A stretch of DNA of 7,325 bases from DRYM01 sp964564025 (GCA_964564025.1 CAZLZO010000053.1:1-7325); one strand, 5' to 3'. Shown: positions 1 to 6,452, counted from the stretch's first letter. Notes: generated by a model from the letters alone, not told the origin. Made by a program: numbers and translations.

Positions 1-2
1 TA

Positions 3-80
3 AAACAAACAGCTGGTTCAGCGCTTATACTTTTAGCTATGGCTTTAAGCACTATAAAAACCAAAAGCAACAAGATTTAA
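3..80 (+). CDS. C-terminal tail of an unidentified membrane protein, cut by the left edge
   Basis: A frame open from the window edge runs 25 codons to a TAA at 78-80 and ends in one hydrophobic stretch (AGSALILLAMAL) followed by a basic tail (KTKSNK). A last transmembrane helix plus positive cytoplasmic tail is typical of many permeases. The G..LI..A..L spacing resembles the final helix of EamA/DMT-type transporters, but that is only a resemblance. Most of the gene lies outside the window. Since the DNA that follows is decayed, it could also be a pseudogene end or a chance open frame. Confidence 0.2.
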   Translation, partial: KQTAGSALILLAMALSTIKTKSNKI

Positions 81-174
81 ACGTCATTTCGAACCTAAAA
101 AGTTAAGGCAATAAGCAAATTCCAGTTTATACAACTTAGCTAAAGAACAGTACCTTATGAAGAGGTGCTAATGC

Positions 175-680
175 TTGACAATTAAATCTAGAACATTTGT
201 TATACTAGTTGTTGTAATGCTTGCTATTCTTGATCATGCAGTTTTTGAAAGACAAATAGTTCTAACTTTTTAAAATTCTTTCACCTCACCTAACACCTTT
301 CCTTCAACGCACCCCCATAACCTACAGCACAGGAGATTATGTAGTGAAATATGTTAGATAATTCTTAGTAGTTAAGGCCGATAAGAAATCCTATAAGATT
401 GGTGAAACTATCGTTAACCAAGGCTATAGAACTAGCTATTTTAAAGAACTGGAATGAGATGTGTCGGTCCTAGAAAGACAATACATCACGCCATGATGAG
501 AAAAACTTAAGATGTACTCACATAATAATTGGAAGATTCCACGCCGATGCAGGAAACTACTATGGTTCATATGAAGCAAGGGAAATATTCAATGGTTTTC
601 TAGATGTAGGTTCAATACTCATGCTCATAAAAGAGGCTTTCTACAATGGGAAACACAGTAATAAGGTGAAAGACCGCTAG
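175..680 (+). pseudogene. Remnant of a probable secreted or membrane-anchored protein with Ig-like repeats
   Basis: Three pieces in three frames look like one broken gene. Piece 1 starts at TTG 175, seven bases after GAGGTG (162-167), and encodes a basic then hydrophobic leader (TIKSRTFVILVVVMLAIL), like a signal peptide or anchor, before stopping near 270. Piece 2 (317-457) contains VVKADKKSYKIGETI, the S/TYK.GET pattern common at the start of Ig-like or macroglobulin-like beta-sandwich domains in archaeal surface proteins; it has an internal TAA at 359. Piece 3 is open from 474 to the TAG at 678 and contains DAGNYYGSYEAR, like the D.AGN strand of such domains. The order leader, domain start, domain end fits one secreted protein broken by frameshifts and stops. 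The pieces are short and the family is not identified, so this is a tentative call. Confidence 0.3.
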
Positions 681-1259
681 AACATATGATGAGACTTGAA
701 GTTGCATATACTATTTTAAATTTAAGAACCCATTTATATAATAATCTATAGGCACACTATTTTATTTGACCACTATAGGGCTTAAGGATGAATAGTAAAA
801 TAATTATATAGAGAGCGTAATGTGAAAATTAAGAATAAATGTCATATATTACATCAAAACATGAGATGTTAATTGTAAATTTTTCAACTCATCTTGTCAA
901 AATTGAAATTCGGCTCTTTTACGTGAACAATAAATCAGAACTGCACAGGGAAAATTACTAGTCAAAAAGGAGAATAAAGTACTGCAAGTAACGACTAGAA
1001 CAGCAAAATATTGGTTAACTTTCCAATATGTTGTTATAAACGTTGCATACACCGAGTAGAAGGGTAAATACTTATAATCACTTAAATTACTGAGAAAAAT
1101 ATAAAGGGCATATACCAAACCTTCATGATATCTATGTTTCAATACCATAGTTATCGTAAATATATGTTAGCAAATTAGAATTTTCATTAAAACTATTATA
1201 ACATAATGGTCTAACTTAGCTTATTATATCAAAGATAAAACAAGCATCTTACGATATAA
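681..1259. other. AT-rich stretch without a recognisable gene
   Basis: All three + frames are broken by many stops. The only longer open frame is an 83-codon hydrophobic one on the - strand (897-1148), with no supporting family motif. From gene order, the first two thirds of eIF6, and perhaps L31e upstream of it, would be expected here on the + strand. I could not find convincing remnants of them, so they have either been deleted or decayed beyond recognition by eye. Confidence 0.5.
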
Positions 1260-1460
1260 TTTAGCGAGCTAGGGCATAGTAGAACAAAGAGTATAAAAGA
1301 TAAAAATGTTGGGGTCAATATGTAAATACCGTTTCTAAATGTCTTTTACGCACCCTTACTCTTTAAATCTTAAAGCAAAATAGCTAATACTCATGAGGCT
1401 CTTGCATGTAAAAGAATAACAAGTTCTGAAATAATGAGAACAGATCAGGTTTTAATATAG
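1260..1460 (+). pseudogene. eif6: Translation initiation factor 6 (aIF6), decayed C-terminal end
   Basis: aIF6 binds the large ribosomal subunit and blocks premature subunit joining. The last 25 codons before the TAG at 1458-1460 read as a degenerate eIF6 C-terminus: IANTHEALACKR then ITSSEIMRTDQVLI, against the archaeal pattern IANSKGALVG..TTGPEIMRI. Differences are mostly single substitutions of conserved Gly and Pro. The same frame carries TAA codons at 1323 and 1371, and the stretch between them is not clearly alignable. A possible weaker match (FSELG, then NVGVN) lies at 1263-1316. The strongest support is position: it ends 13 bases before the L20a remnant, the usual archaeal order. The N-terminal two thirds are not recognisable upstream. 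Confidence 0.5.
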
Positions 1461-1461
1461 T

Positions 1462-1467
1462 GGAGGT
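1462..1467 (+). promoter_or_regulatory. Preserved ribosome binding site of the L20a remnant
   Basis: GGAGGT lies six bases before the ATG at 1474, a near-perfect Shine-Dalgarno site. It fixes the ancestral start of the L20a gene upstream of two in-frame TGA codons, showing that the later ATG at 1513 is not the original start. Confidence 0.6.
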
Positions 1468-1473
1468 TAGTTG

Positions 1474-1755
1474 ATGAGCTGAACAGTCAAAATATATTGA
1501 GTAGAAGGTCAAATGCTTATAGGCTATGATCGATTTCCTAGAATTCTGATATTCGTAAAAGATATTAGAGCTGTAAAGCTTGAAGATGCCGTTGTGATAG
1601 CGTGTTCTGAGCTTAGAAGCCGTATGAGGATACTTAGAGTTTATGAAATACCTCCTGAGGAGACCAAAGATTCCAATGTTTACAGATTAAGCTTAAATAG
1701 GATAGTGCCTTATATAGTAAATAACATAAGTTTAACGTCAAAAGGGGCAATCTAA
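1474..1755 (+). pseudogene. rpl18a: Large-subunit ribosomal protein L20a (LX / L18Ae), broken
   Basis: L20a is a small protein of the archaeal 50S subunit. From the ATG at 1474 the frame reads MS-stop-TVKIY-stop-VEGQM, then is open from 1513 to the TAA at 1753. TGA codons fall at 1480 and 1498; the second replaces the usual Arg of the Y-R-V-E-G start, consistent with a CGA or AGA to TGA change. The body matches the family: VEG near the N-terminus, FVKDIRAVKLEDA, SEL.SR and VYEIPPEE. The family core SELGSRHKVKR is reduced to SELRSRMR followed directly by ILRVYEI, so about seven or eight residues of this basic segment appear to be missing in frame. It lies between the eIF6 and prefoldin alpha remnants. 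An 80-residue product from the ATG at 1513 is conceivable, but it lacks the first beta strand and most of the basic core, so I call it non-functional. Confidence 0.75.
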
Positions 1756-1780
1756 AAGGGGGAGCTAGAAAGAAGATATT

Positions 1781-2155
1781 ATGGAATTATAAATGTTACA
1801 GTTACAATATAGTGCTGTTAAAGACGCTTTAGATGCTCTTGTCGCTGCTTTTAACGATATAAGATTAGTTAAAGATGAACTGAAAACCCTTTTCACAACT
1901 CGGTAGGAAGGAAAAATCTCAGTTCCGCTAGGATCACGTTTGCTTATCCCAGCTAAGATAACTGTGCATTCTAAAATGATTTTAATCTCGGGGCTGAAGT
2001 ATTCACTGTTCTTAAAACCAGAAGATGTTAAGAAGACTAATATGAGAGAGGGAGCGGTGGAGACATTGAGACGATCTCCAGAGAAATATAAGTGAGCTCG
2101 TAAGAAGAATGATAATTCTTCAACAATAATATTAGAAAAACGCAGGGAAAATTAG
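1781..2155 (+). pseudogene. pfdA: Prefoldin alpha subunit, with three in-frame stops
   Basis: Prefoldin is a hexameric cytosolic chaperone that passes unfolded proteins to the thermosome; the alpha subunit has two coiled-coil helices joined by two beta hairpins. One frame of 124 codons from ATG 1781 to TAG 2153 shows this fold. The first helix contains LQLQYSAVKDALDAL and LVKDELKTL. The hairpin region reads EGKISVPLGSRLLIPAKI then SKMILISG, matching the family pattern of VPLG.G.F..AK. A second helix with EDVKK and EAVETLRR-like heptads follows. TAA (1790), TAG (1904) and TGA (2093) interrupt it at codons 4, 42 and 105, with no frameshift. It is somewhat shorter than the usual 140-150 residues. 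It starts 25 bases after the L20a remnant and is followed by ftsY, the usual archaeal order. Confidence 0.8.
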
Positions 2156-2299
2156 TGCATAAAAACAAAATAAAACTTGGACTCTAATTCATGAAGCTTT
2201 ATCATAGTACACTACGTTGAAGGTACATAGCATTGTTCAGTAAGCTAGGGAAGATTTTTAGAGATTTAGCCTTAGAAGATATCAGGAGAAATTTCTAAA

Positions 2300-2314
2300 G
2301 AAAGTTTAATGAAA
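2300..2314 (+). repeat. 15-base direct repeat, copy 1
   Basis: GAAAGTTTAATGAAA occurs here and again at 2449-2463, both within the ftsY remnant and 149 bases apart. The repeats could have arisen by slippage or local duplication. A chance origin is also plausible in such AT-rich DNA. Confidence 0.4.
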
Positions 2315-2448
2315 TTCTCGACGAGCTTCTCTTAGAACTTATTGAATATGATGCAGCTCTCATAACAGCAAAAATAATAAATAGAGTGCGGAAGAAAAAC
2401 GAGGAAAGTCCTTTAAACTAACGAGAAAGCTGTTTAAAAACCTTAAGG

Positions 2449-2463
2449 GAAAGTTTAATGAAA
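2449..2463 (+). repeat. 15-base direct repeat, copy 2
   Basis: This is an exact second copy of the 15 bases at 2300-2314. It lies about 40 bases before the end of the transporter operon, close to the point where ftsY sequence stops. Confidence 0.4.
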
Positions 2464-2466
2464 CGC

Positions 2467-2486
2467 TTTAAAACAAGGAAAAATAA
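2467..2486 (-). terminator. Possible T-rich terminator of the transporter operon
   Basis: Read on the - strand, the sequence 20-40 bases past the binding-protein stop is TTATTTTTCCTTGTTTTAAA. Archaeal RNA polymerase often terminates at such T-rich tracts without a hairpin, and I see no strong hairpin here. Such tracts are common in AT-rich DNA, so the call rests on position. Confidence 0.35.
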
Positions 2487-2506
2487 TGTTGAAGTTTATT
2501 AGAAGA

Positions 2507-3586
2507 CTATCGGCCTAATAGCGGGGCTATTTCTTTTTCCCAGCGTTCTAGCCATTCGCCAATATGTTCTGCAATATATCCTTCGTCAAATTTTAAAAGC
2601 TTTGTTTCGATTTCTTCACGGGTAGGTACAAACGGTGCAACTTCCGGATAAATCTCAGCATATTTATTTGTTGGGAAACAACCTATAGTGTTAGCATGTT
2701 TTTCATTTTGCTCCTTGGCTAGAACGAAGTTAATGAATAGCTTAGCTTCCTCTGGATGTGGTGCATTCTTTACTAGAGTTAACCCATCAAGACCTACCGG
2801 TACTCCTTCCTCCGGAATTACTCTCTTTACAGGTACTCCTGCCTTTATTAATGCTGCTGAAGTGAAGCTAAGTACATCCCCTATCCATGCTTCGCCAGAA
2901 GAGATTAGATCAAATGGTTCCATATCTGTACGGTAAACGTAAGCTAAATTGCCCATTTCTGCAAGCTCTTTTATTTTCTCAAAGGCGGGTTCTACATTAT
3001 ATTCGCTGCCACCCCATGCCCTCGCAATCATAACAAATCCATGTGCATTATTATATGGTATGGCTGAGAGCATTACAACGCCTTTAAAGTCAGGATCCCA
3101 TAGGTCCTTCCATGAGGTAATGTTTTTCTTTATTTTGTCTGTTCGATAGATAAGTTCAGTAGTATACCCGTACATACCAACGAAGAATATTCTTCCCTTT
3201 TCATCAGTTAACTTGGCAAAATCATATATGTTGTTTAACTCGGGAATTTCCTCAGGCTTTAACTCTTCGATTAAACCTTCTTTCCATAGCTTTATAGCAT
3301 TTGAAGGGCACATACATGCCACATCAATTTCCGGGTGTTCCTTTCCTAGACGGACTCTAGCTTCGGCGTCAGCTGCCATTCCTTCTATAATTATGACCTT
3401 AATGCCATATTTTTTCTCAAAAGGTTCAACTATGTTTTTCCTGAAGCTTTCACCTAAATCTCCACCCCATGTATGGACTACTACAACTCGCTCCTTTCCT
3501 ACACCAGCTGTATAGTAGTACAAGATGCCTCCTGCCAATATTATTAATATCGCTACTGCTATGTAAATTAGCTTGCCCCTACCCAT
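2507..3586 (-). CDS. PotD/PotF-like extracellular solute-binding protein of the ABC importer
   Basis: This 359-residue protein captures the solute outside the cell and delivers it to the two permeases encoded upstream. Residues 6-26 form one hydrophobic segment with no lipobox cysteine, so it is probably held in the membrane by an uncleaved anchor. The mature part has PotD-family features: W40 in strand one, GYTTELIYRTD (140-150), SWKDLWDPDFKG (158-169), GLDGLTL (265-271) and a C-terminal TIGCFPTNK (300-308). From memory of E. coli PotD, most polyamine contacts are not kept: W229 aligns with L239, W255 with G265, and the D168/E171 segment reads SAIPYNNAHGF (174-184). W34 and D257 correspond to W40 and D267. 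The ligand may therefore not be a polyamine. Three cysteines (91, 93, 303) are unusual in an exported protein. The gene is last in the operon, 106 bases after the second permease. ATG 3586 is preceded by GGTGG (3591-3595). Confidence 0.9.
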   Translation of the reverse strand: MGRGKLIYIAVAILIILAGGILYYYTAGVGKERVVVVHTWGGDLGESFRKNIVEPFEKKYGIKVIIIEGMAADAEARVRLGKEHPEIDVACMCPSNAIKLWKEGLIEELKPEEIPELNNIYDFAKLTDEKGRIFFVGMYGYTTELIYRTDKIKKNITSWKDLWDPDFKGVVMLSAIPYNNAHGFVMIARAWGGSEYNVEPAFEKIKELAEMGNLAYVYRTDMEPFDLISSGEAWIGDVLSFTSAALIKAGVPVKRVIPEEGVPVGLDGLTLVKNAPHPEEAKLFINFVLAKEQNEKHANTIGCFPTNKYAEIYPEVAPFVPTREEIETKLLKFDEGYIAEHIGEWLERWEKEIAPLLGR

Positions 3587-3590
3587 GCTT

Positions 3591-3595
3591 CCACC
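3591..3595 (-). promoter_or_regulatory. Ribosome binding site of the solute-binding protein gene
   Basis: On the - strand, GGTGG lies four bases before the ATG at 3586. This supports the start that includes the membrane anchor. Confidence 0.5.
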
Positions 3596-3632
3596 GTTCT
3601 TTACGCTTGTTTTTATTTAGTTAACTCAGAGG

Positions 3633-3644
3633 CTAAATATTTTT
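3633..3644 (-). promoter_or_regulatory. Candidate TATA box for separate transcription of the binding-protein gene
   Basis: On the - strand, AAAAATATTTAG lies about 46 bases before the ATG at 3586, within the 106-base gap after the second permease. The purine-rich AAATTAG just upstream could serve as a BRE. Transcription starting about 25 bases downstream would give a leader of about 20 bases containing the GGTGG site. Extra expression of the binding protein is common in ABC importers. This is a pattern call only. Confidence 0.4.
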
Positions 3645-3692
3645 CTAATTTTAGATTTGTGGCGAAAGTGTTTGAGACTTACCCATTTATGC

Positions 3693-4505
3693 TTACTTTA
3701 GTATCCCTAATACTGATCTTAATCCTAAAGTTCTATCTAGAATAATTACAAGCACTAGTACATATATTATTAGAAATGTTGAAATTACAGCTACAGTTGG
3801 ATTAATGCTCCATCTAATATAGTAAAAGAATTCTACTGGGAATGTCACAAACCCGGGAGTTGAAAGGAAAATAGCTACGACGAACTCATCAAAAGACATA
3901 GCAAATGCAAACAACCAGCCAGCTATAACTCCAGGTTTTATTAGAGGAAATGTTACTTTAAGGAAAGTTTGTAACCTATTTGCTCCTAAAGTCATTGCTG
4001 CTTCTTCTAAAGTAACATCAAAAACTTGTAAGCAAGCTTCAATAGTTCTTAGAGCATATGGAAGGGTTACTATGATGTGCCCTATTGCAAGGTTAATAAA
4101 GGGAGCCCGCATACCCGTCGTTGTGAAGAATCTGTAGAGTGCCATACCAGTAACTACCAGTGGTATTATTAATGGTGAAAGAAGTAAATTATTTAACAAG
4201 TTTTTCCCAGGAAAATCATATCTTACAATAGCTAATGATGCTAACAACCCTAGAATAGTTGAGACTGTTGCCACGAATACGCCTAGCTGAATACTTATCA
4301 GAAGAGGCTGAACAAACTGCTTTAGACCTAGGGCTTCAAAATACCACCTAAGCGTGAAACCTACTGGAGGAAAAGTGAGATAGGGTGTATCGCCGAACGA
4401 ACTTCCAACAATAACTATTAAGGGCAATAGCAGGAAGAAGACGCTACATACAAGTGCGAATATTGAAAAAACCTTAGCTACCTTGTCAATTCTAATTTTT
4501 TTCAA
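3693..4505 (-). CDS. potC: PotC-like ABC transporter permease
   Basis: This is one of two membrane subunits forming the translocation path. From TTG 4505 the product is 270 residues, typical of PotC, with six predicted membrane helices beginning at about residue 12. The cytoplasmic EAA loop that docks on the ATPase is at 168-196 (EEAAMTLGAN, then FPLIKPGVIAG). The helix after it contains SFDEFVVAIFL (204-214), characteristic of PotC-type subunits. I chose TTG over the ATG at 4619, which would add 38 residues of low-complexity N-terminus overlapping the upstream permease gene by 118 bases. The TTG follows GAGGGG (4515-4520) by nine bases and overlaps the upstream stop in TTGA, a typical translational coupling arrangement. 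The C-terminus is complete. Polyamine specificity is by family only. Confidence 0.9.
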   Translation of the reverse strand: MKKIRIDKVAKVFSIFALVCSVFFLLLPLIVIVGSSFGDTPYLTFPPVGFTLRWYFEALGLKQFVQPLLISIQLGVFVATVSTILGLLASLAIVRYDFPGKNLLNNLLLSPLIIPLVVTGMALYRFFTTTGMRAPFINLAIGHIIVTLPYALRTIEACLQVFDVTLEEAAMTLGANRLQTFLKVTFPLIKPGVIAGWLFAFAMSFDEFVVAIFLSTPGFVTFPVEFFYYIRWSINPTVAVISTFLIIYVLVLVIILDRTLGLRSVLGILK

Positions 4506-5347
4506 TACTTCAGACCCCTCGTAACTATTTTTTGATAGACTACGATTATAACTAAAGAAATTACTAGCAAAATTATTGCTGCGGCGGACGCGAACGGATA
4601 GTTTACAACAAACATACATTGATCATAGATTATATTTGCTAGCATTTTCACCTGGTCTCCGCCTAAGAGCAGAGGAATTATAAATGCGCTCATTCCAAGA
4701 CAATAACTAATTAAAGATGCTGCCATGATTCCTGGAGTAGAAAGTGGTAATGTTACCTTTAAAAATGTTATTATTTCGTTAGCTCCTAGTGTCTTAGCTG
4801 CTTGTTCAAGTTCAATAGGAATTTTATCGATAACACCAACTAAGGTGAATACAACGAAAGGTATCAAGAAATATACTAGTCCAATAGTAACAGCCAACTC
4901 TGTACCCAAATAAGAAGCCGAAGATGGGATTCCAAAAGCGTTCAATACTCTATTTACTAAGCCTGTTCGCCCTAATATTATTCGCCAAGCAAACACTCGA
5001 ACCAGTATGCTTGTCAGAAATGAAAAAAGTGTAACTGAAGTACATACTCTTCTTATAAGCGGTGATCCTCTTACAATATAATATGCTAGTGGGTAGCCTA
5101 TAATTAGAGATAAAGCTGTAGAAACAAGAGAAATTCTTATTGTTCTATAAAGGACGTTTAAATAAGCAGGAGTGGTGAAGAACATTAAATAGTTTTCAAG
5201 AGTGAACGCAGGTTCCATAATTCCTGGGCTAACAAATTTGTTGAAAGAGTCTCTAGCTATAGCAAGAATGCTAAGGAGAAAGAAAGCCATAATTGCCAGG
5301 GTGGGGATAAGTAAGAGAAGGATGTTTGCACGTTTATTCCCTATCAT
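4502..5347 (-). CDS. potB: PotB-like ABC transporter permease
   Basis: This 281-residue protein is the second membrane subunit of the importer. It has six predicted helices, the first at about residues 9-30 and the last at about 254-271. The segment LVRVFAWRIILGRTGLVNRV (115-134) is the hallmark of PotB-type subunits, which read LVRTYAW..LLG..GL.N. The EAA loop for ATPase docking is at 181-208 (EQAAKTLGAN, then LPLSTPGIMA). Length matches the family. ATG 5347 is preceded by GAAGTGAT (5353-5360) at a five-base spacing. The gene begins 33 bases after the ATPase stop, and its end overlaps the start of the PotC gene by four bases. No damage is seen. Confidence 0.92.
   Translation of the reverse strand: MIGNKRANILLLLIPTLAIMAFFLLSILAIARDSFNKFVSPGIMEPAFTLENYLMFFTTPAYLNVLYRTIRISLVSTALSLIIGYPLAYYIVRGSPLIRRVCTSVTLFSFLTSILVRVFAWRIILGRTGLVNRVLNAFGIPSSASYLGTELAVTIGLVYFLIPFVVFTLVGVIDKIPIELEQAAKTLGANEIITFLKVTLPLSTPGIMAASLISYCLGMSAFIIPLLLGGDQVKMLANIIYDQCMFVVNYPFASAAAIILLVISLVIIVVYQKIVTRGLKY
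4515..4520 (-). promoter_or_regulatory. Ribosome binding site that decides the PotC start
   Basis: On the - strand, GAGGGG lies nine bases before the TTG at 4505 and inside the last codons of the upstream permease. It supports the TTG start, a four-base gene overlap and coupled translation of the two permeases. Confidence 0.5.
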
Positions 5348-5352
5348 GAATT

Positions 5353-5360
5353 ATCACTTC
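5353..5360 (-). promoter_or_regulatory. Ribosome binding site of the PotB gene
   Basis: On the - strand, GAAGTGAT differs at one base from GAGGTGAT, the ideal complement to the 16S rRNA 3' end, and sits five bases before ATG 5347. Confidence 0.45.
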
Positions 5361-5380
5361 TCTTCTCATGGCTGTTCCAT

Positions 5381-6445
5381 CTATTCTACTTTTAGGATAT
5401 AGGAGGACTCTTTATTCCATCCTACATATACTTGGTTACCATGAAAGATCTTACGTGAATATGCTTTAATCAGCCTGTTTCTAACCCTTATCCAATATTG
5501 AATCCTATCACCCATATAGAAACTGTTCACTATTTTACCTTCGAAAATATTATCACTTGATATAGGGCTGGCAGAAACCATGATGTCTTCTGGTCTTACG
5601 AAGACTATTACACGTTCGCTACTCATTAATTTATTAGTAGTTCTACTACAGAAAACAAATTCATCTCCTATCTTTACTTTGACGTAGCTATCGGCTATCT
5701 CAGCTACTTTTCCTTCAAAAGAGTTAATTTCACCGATGAAATTAGCTACGAAAAAGTTTTTAGGCTTTCTATAGACTTCCATTGGCCTATCTATCTGTTC
5801 TATTTTACCTTTAGACATAACACAAACACGATCTGACATAGAAAGAGCTTCTAATTGATCATGAGTAACATATATTGTGGTAACACCTAGTTTCCTCTGA
5901 AGAGTCTTTAACTCGGCTCTCATTTCCTCTCGCAATTTGGCATCTAAGTTACTTAAAGGCTCATCTAATAAAAGGATCGGAGGCCTTAACGCTATGCTTC
6001 TAGCAAGAGCAACACGTTGTTGCTCACCTCCGCTAAGCTCTCTTGGGTACCTGTTTTCGTATCCTTCTAATTTCACCATTCTTAATGCTTCTTGAACTCT
6101 TTCCCTTATTTCCTCCTTACTTAACTTCCTTATTTTAAGACCAAATGCAACGTTTTCAAAAACGGTCATATGAGGGAATAATGCATAGTTTTGAAAAACA
6201 TAACCGAATCTTCGTTCATAAGGAGGGATGTTTGTTATATCTTCTCCATCCAATAAAATTTTACCACTATCTGGTTTTAATATACCAGCGATAATTTTTA
6301 GTATAGTGGTTTTACCGCAGCCGCTTGGGCCAAGGATAGTAAAGAATTCTCCACTATTGACCCTAAAGGATATATTTTTGACAGCTAACGTTTTACCGTA
6401 GTATTTTGTAACATTTACAAGTTCTAGGTTTCCACCTCTCCTCAT
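5381..6445 (-). CDS. potA: PotA-like ATP-binding subunit of the ABC importer
   Basis: This 354-residue cytoplasmic ATPase dimerises under the two permeases and powers import. All nucleotide-binding motifs are intact: Walker A GPSGCGKTT (39-47), Q-loop Gln85 in YVFQNYALFPH, signature LSGGEQQR (137-144), Walker B ILLLDE (157-162), D-loop SNLD (165-168) and H-loop His195 in VTHDQLEA. After about residue 235 comes a C-terminal TOBE-like regulatory region with VRPEDI (around 275-280), as in PotA and other carbohydrate/polyamine (CUT1/MOI) ATPases. Length is close to the 350-378 usual for PotA. It is first in the operon. ATG 6445 has GAGGT (6453-6457) seven bases upstream, and no other in-frame start lies before the first strand, ELVNVTKYYG. 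PotA, FbpC and sugar ATPases are alike in sequence; PotA is preferred because of the neighbouring PotB/PotC permeases. Confidence 0.93.
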   Translation of the reverse strand: MRRGGNLELVNVTKYYGKTLAVKNISFRVNSGEFFTILGPSGCGKTTILKIIAGILKPDSGKILLDGEDITNIPPYERRFGYVFQNYALFPHMTVFENVAFGLKIRKLSKEEIRERVQEALRMVKLEGYENRYPRELSGGEQQRVALARSIALRPPILLLDEPLSNLDAKLREEMRAELKTLQRKLGVTTIYVTHDQLEALSMSDRVCVMSKGKIEQIDRPMEVYRKPKNFFVANFIGEINSFEGKVAEIADSYVKVKIGDEFVFCSRTTNKLMSSERVIVFVRPEDIMVSASPISSDNIFEGKIVNSFYMGDRIQYWIRVRNRLIKAYSRKIFHGNQVYVGWNKESSYILKVE

Positions 6446-6452
6446 TTAATAG

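Larger units (their letters stand above)
2233..2502 (+). pseudogene. ftsY: Signal recognition particle receptor FtsY, N-domain remnant, 3' truncated
   Basis: FtsY is the membrane-associated GTPase that receives SRP-ribosome complexes. A TTG at 2233, preceded by GAAGGT (2218-2223), opens a frame beginning LFSKLGKIFRDLALEDIRR, like the FtsY start MF.KLKK.F. After a TAA at 2296 the same frame continues NEILDELLLELIEYDAAL, then TAKIINRV, a clear match to the N-domain helices (LDELELALLE.DVA..VAE.I). A TAA at 2419 and a TAG at 2500 follow; the last stretch (LKTLRESLMKRF) could be the end of the N domain. The whole GTPase domain, with its GKTT P-loop, DTFRAGA and DTAGR motifs, is absent. The remnant stops where the oppositely oriented transporter operon ends, which suggests that the downstream part was lost when the operon arrived or later. 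Confidence 0.7.

Noticed and set aside
493..692. ATGATGA motifs at 493-499 and 686-692, considered as C boxes of C/D guide RNAs
   Set aside because: No CTGA D box follows at a suitable distance in either case, and there are no terminal stems.
897..1148. 83-codon hydrophobic open frame on the - strand
   Set aside because: No ribosome binding site or recognisable motif, and it lies in stop-rich AT-rich DNA where eIF6 remnants would be expected on the other strand. The hydrophobic composition is what AT-rich DNA gives by chance.
946..2154. 12-base match CAGGGAAAATTA at 946-957 and 2143-2154
   Set aside because: Short, AT-rich, far apart and without flanking similarity; likely chance.
1474..2502. 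Stop codon recoding as an explanation for the broken genes
   Set aside because: TAA, TAG and TGA all occur inside the remnants, while the intact transporter genes have none, so a single reassigned codon cannot explain it.
2688..3515. Three + strand open frames of 66-100 codons
   Set aside because: They are antisense shadows of the intact binding-protein gene, with no family features.
4506..4619. 38-residue N-terminal extension of the PotC permease from ATG 4619
   Set aside because: It overlaps PotB by 118 bases, does not look like a PotC N-terminus, and a better-supported TTG start exists at 4505.
4725..5402. Two + strand open frames of 62-66 codons
   Set aside because: They lie opposite the PotB gene and are shadows of its coding sequence.
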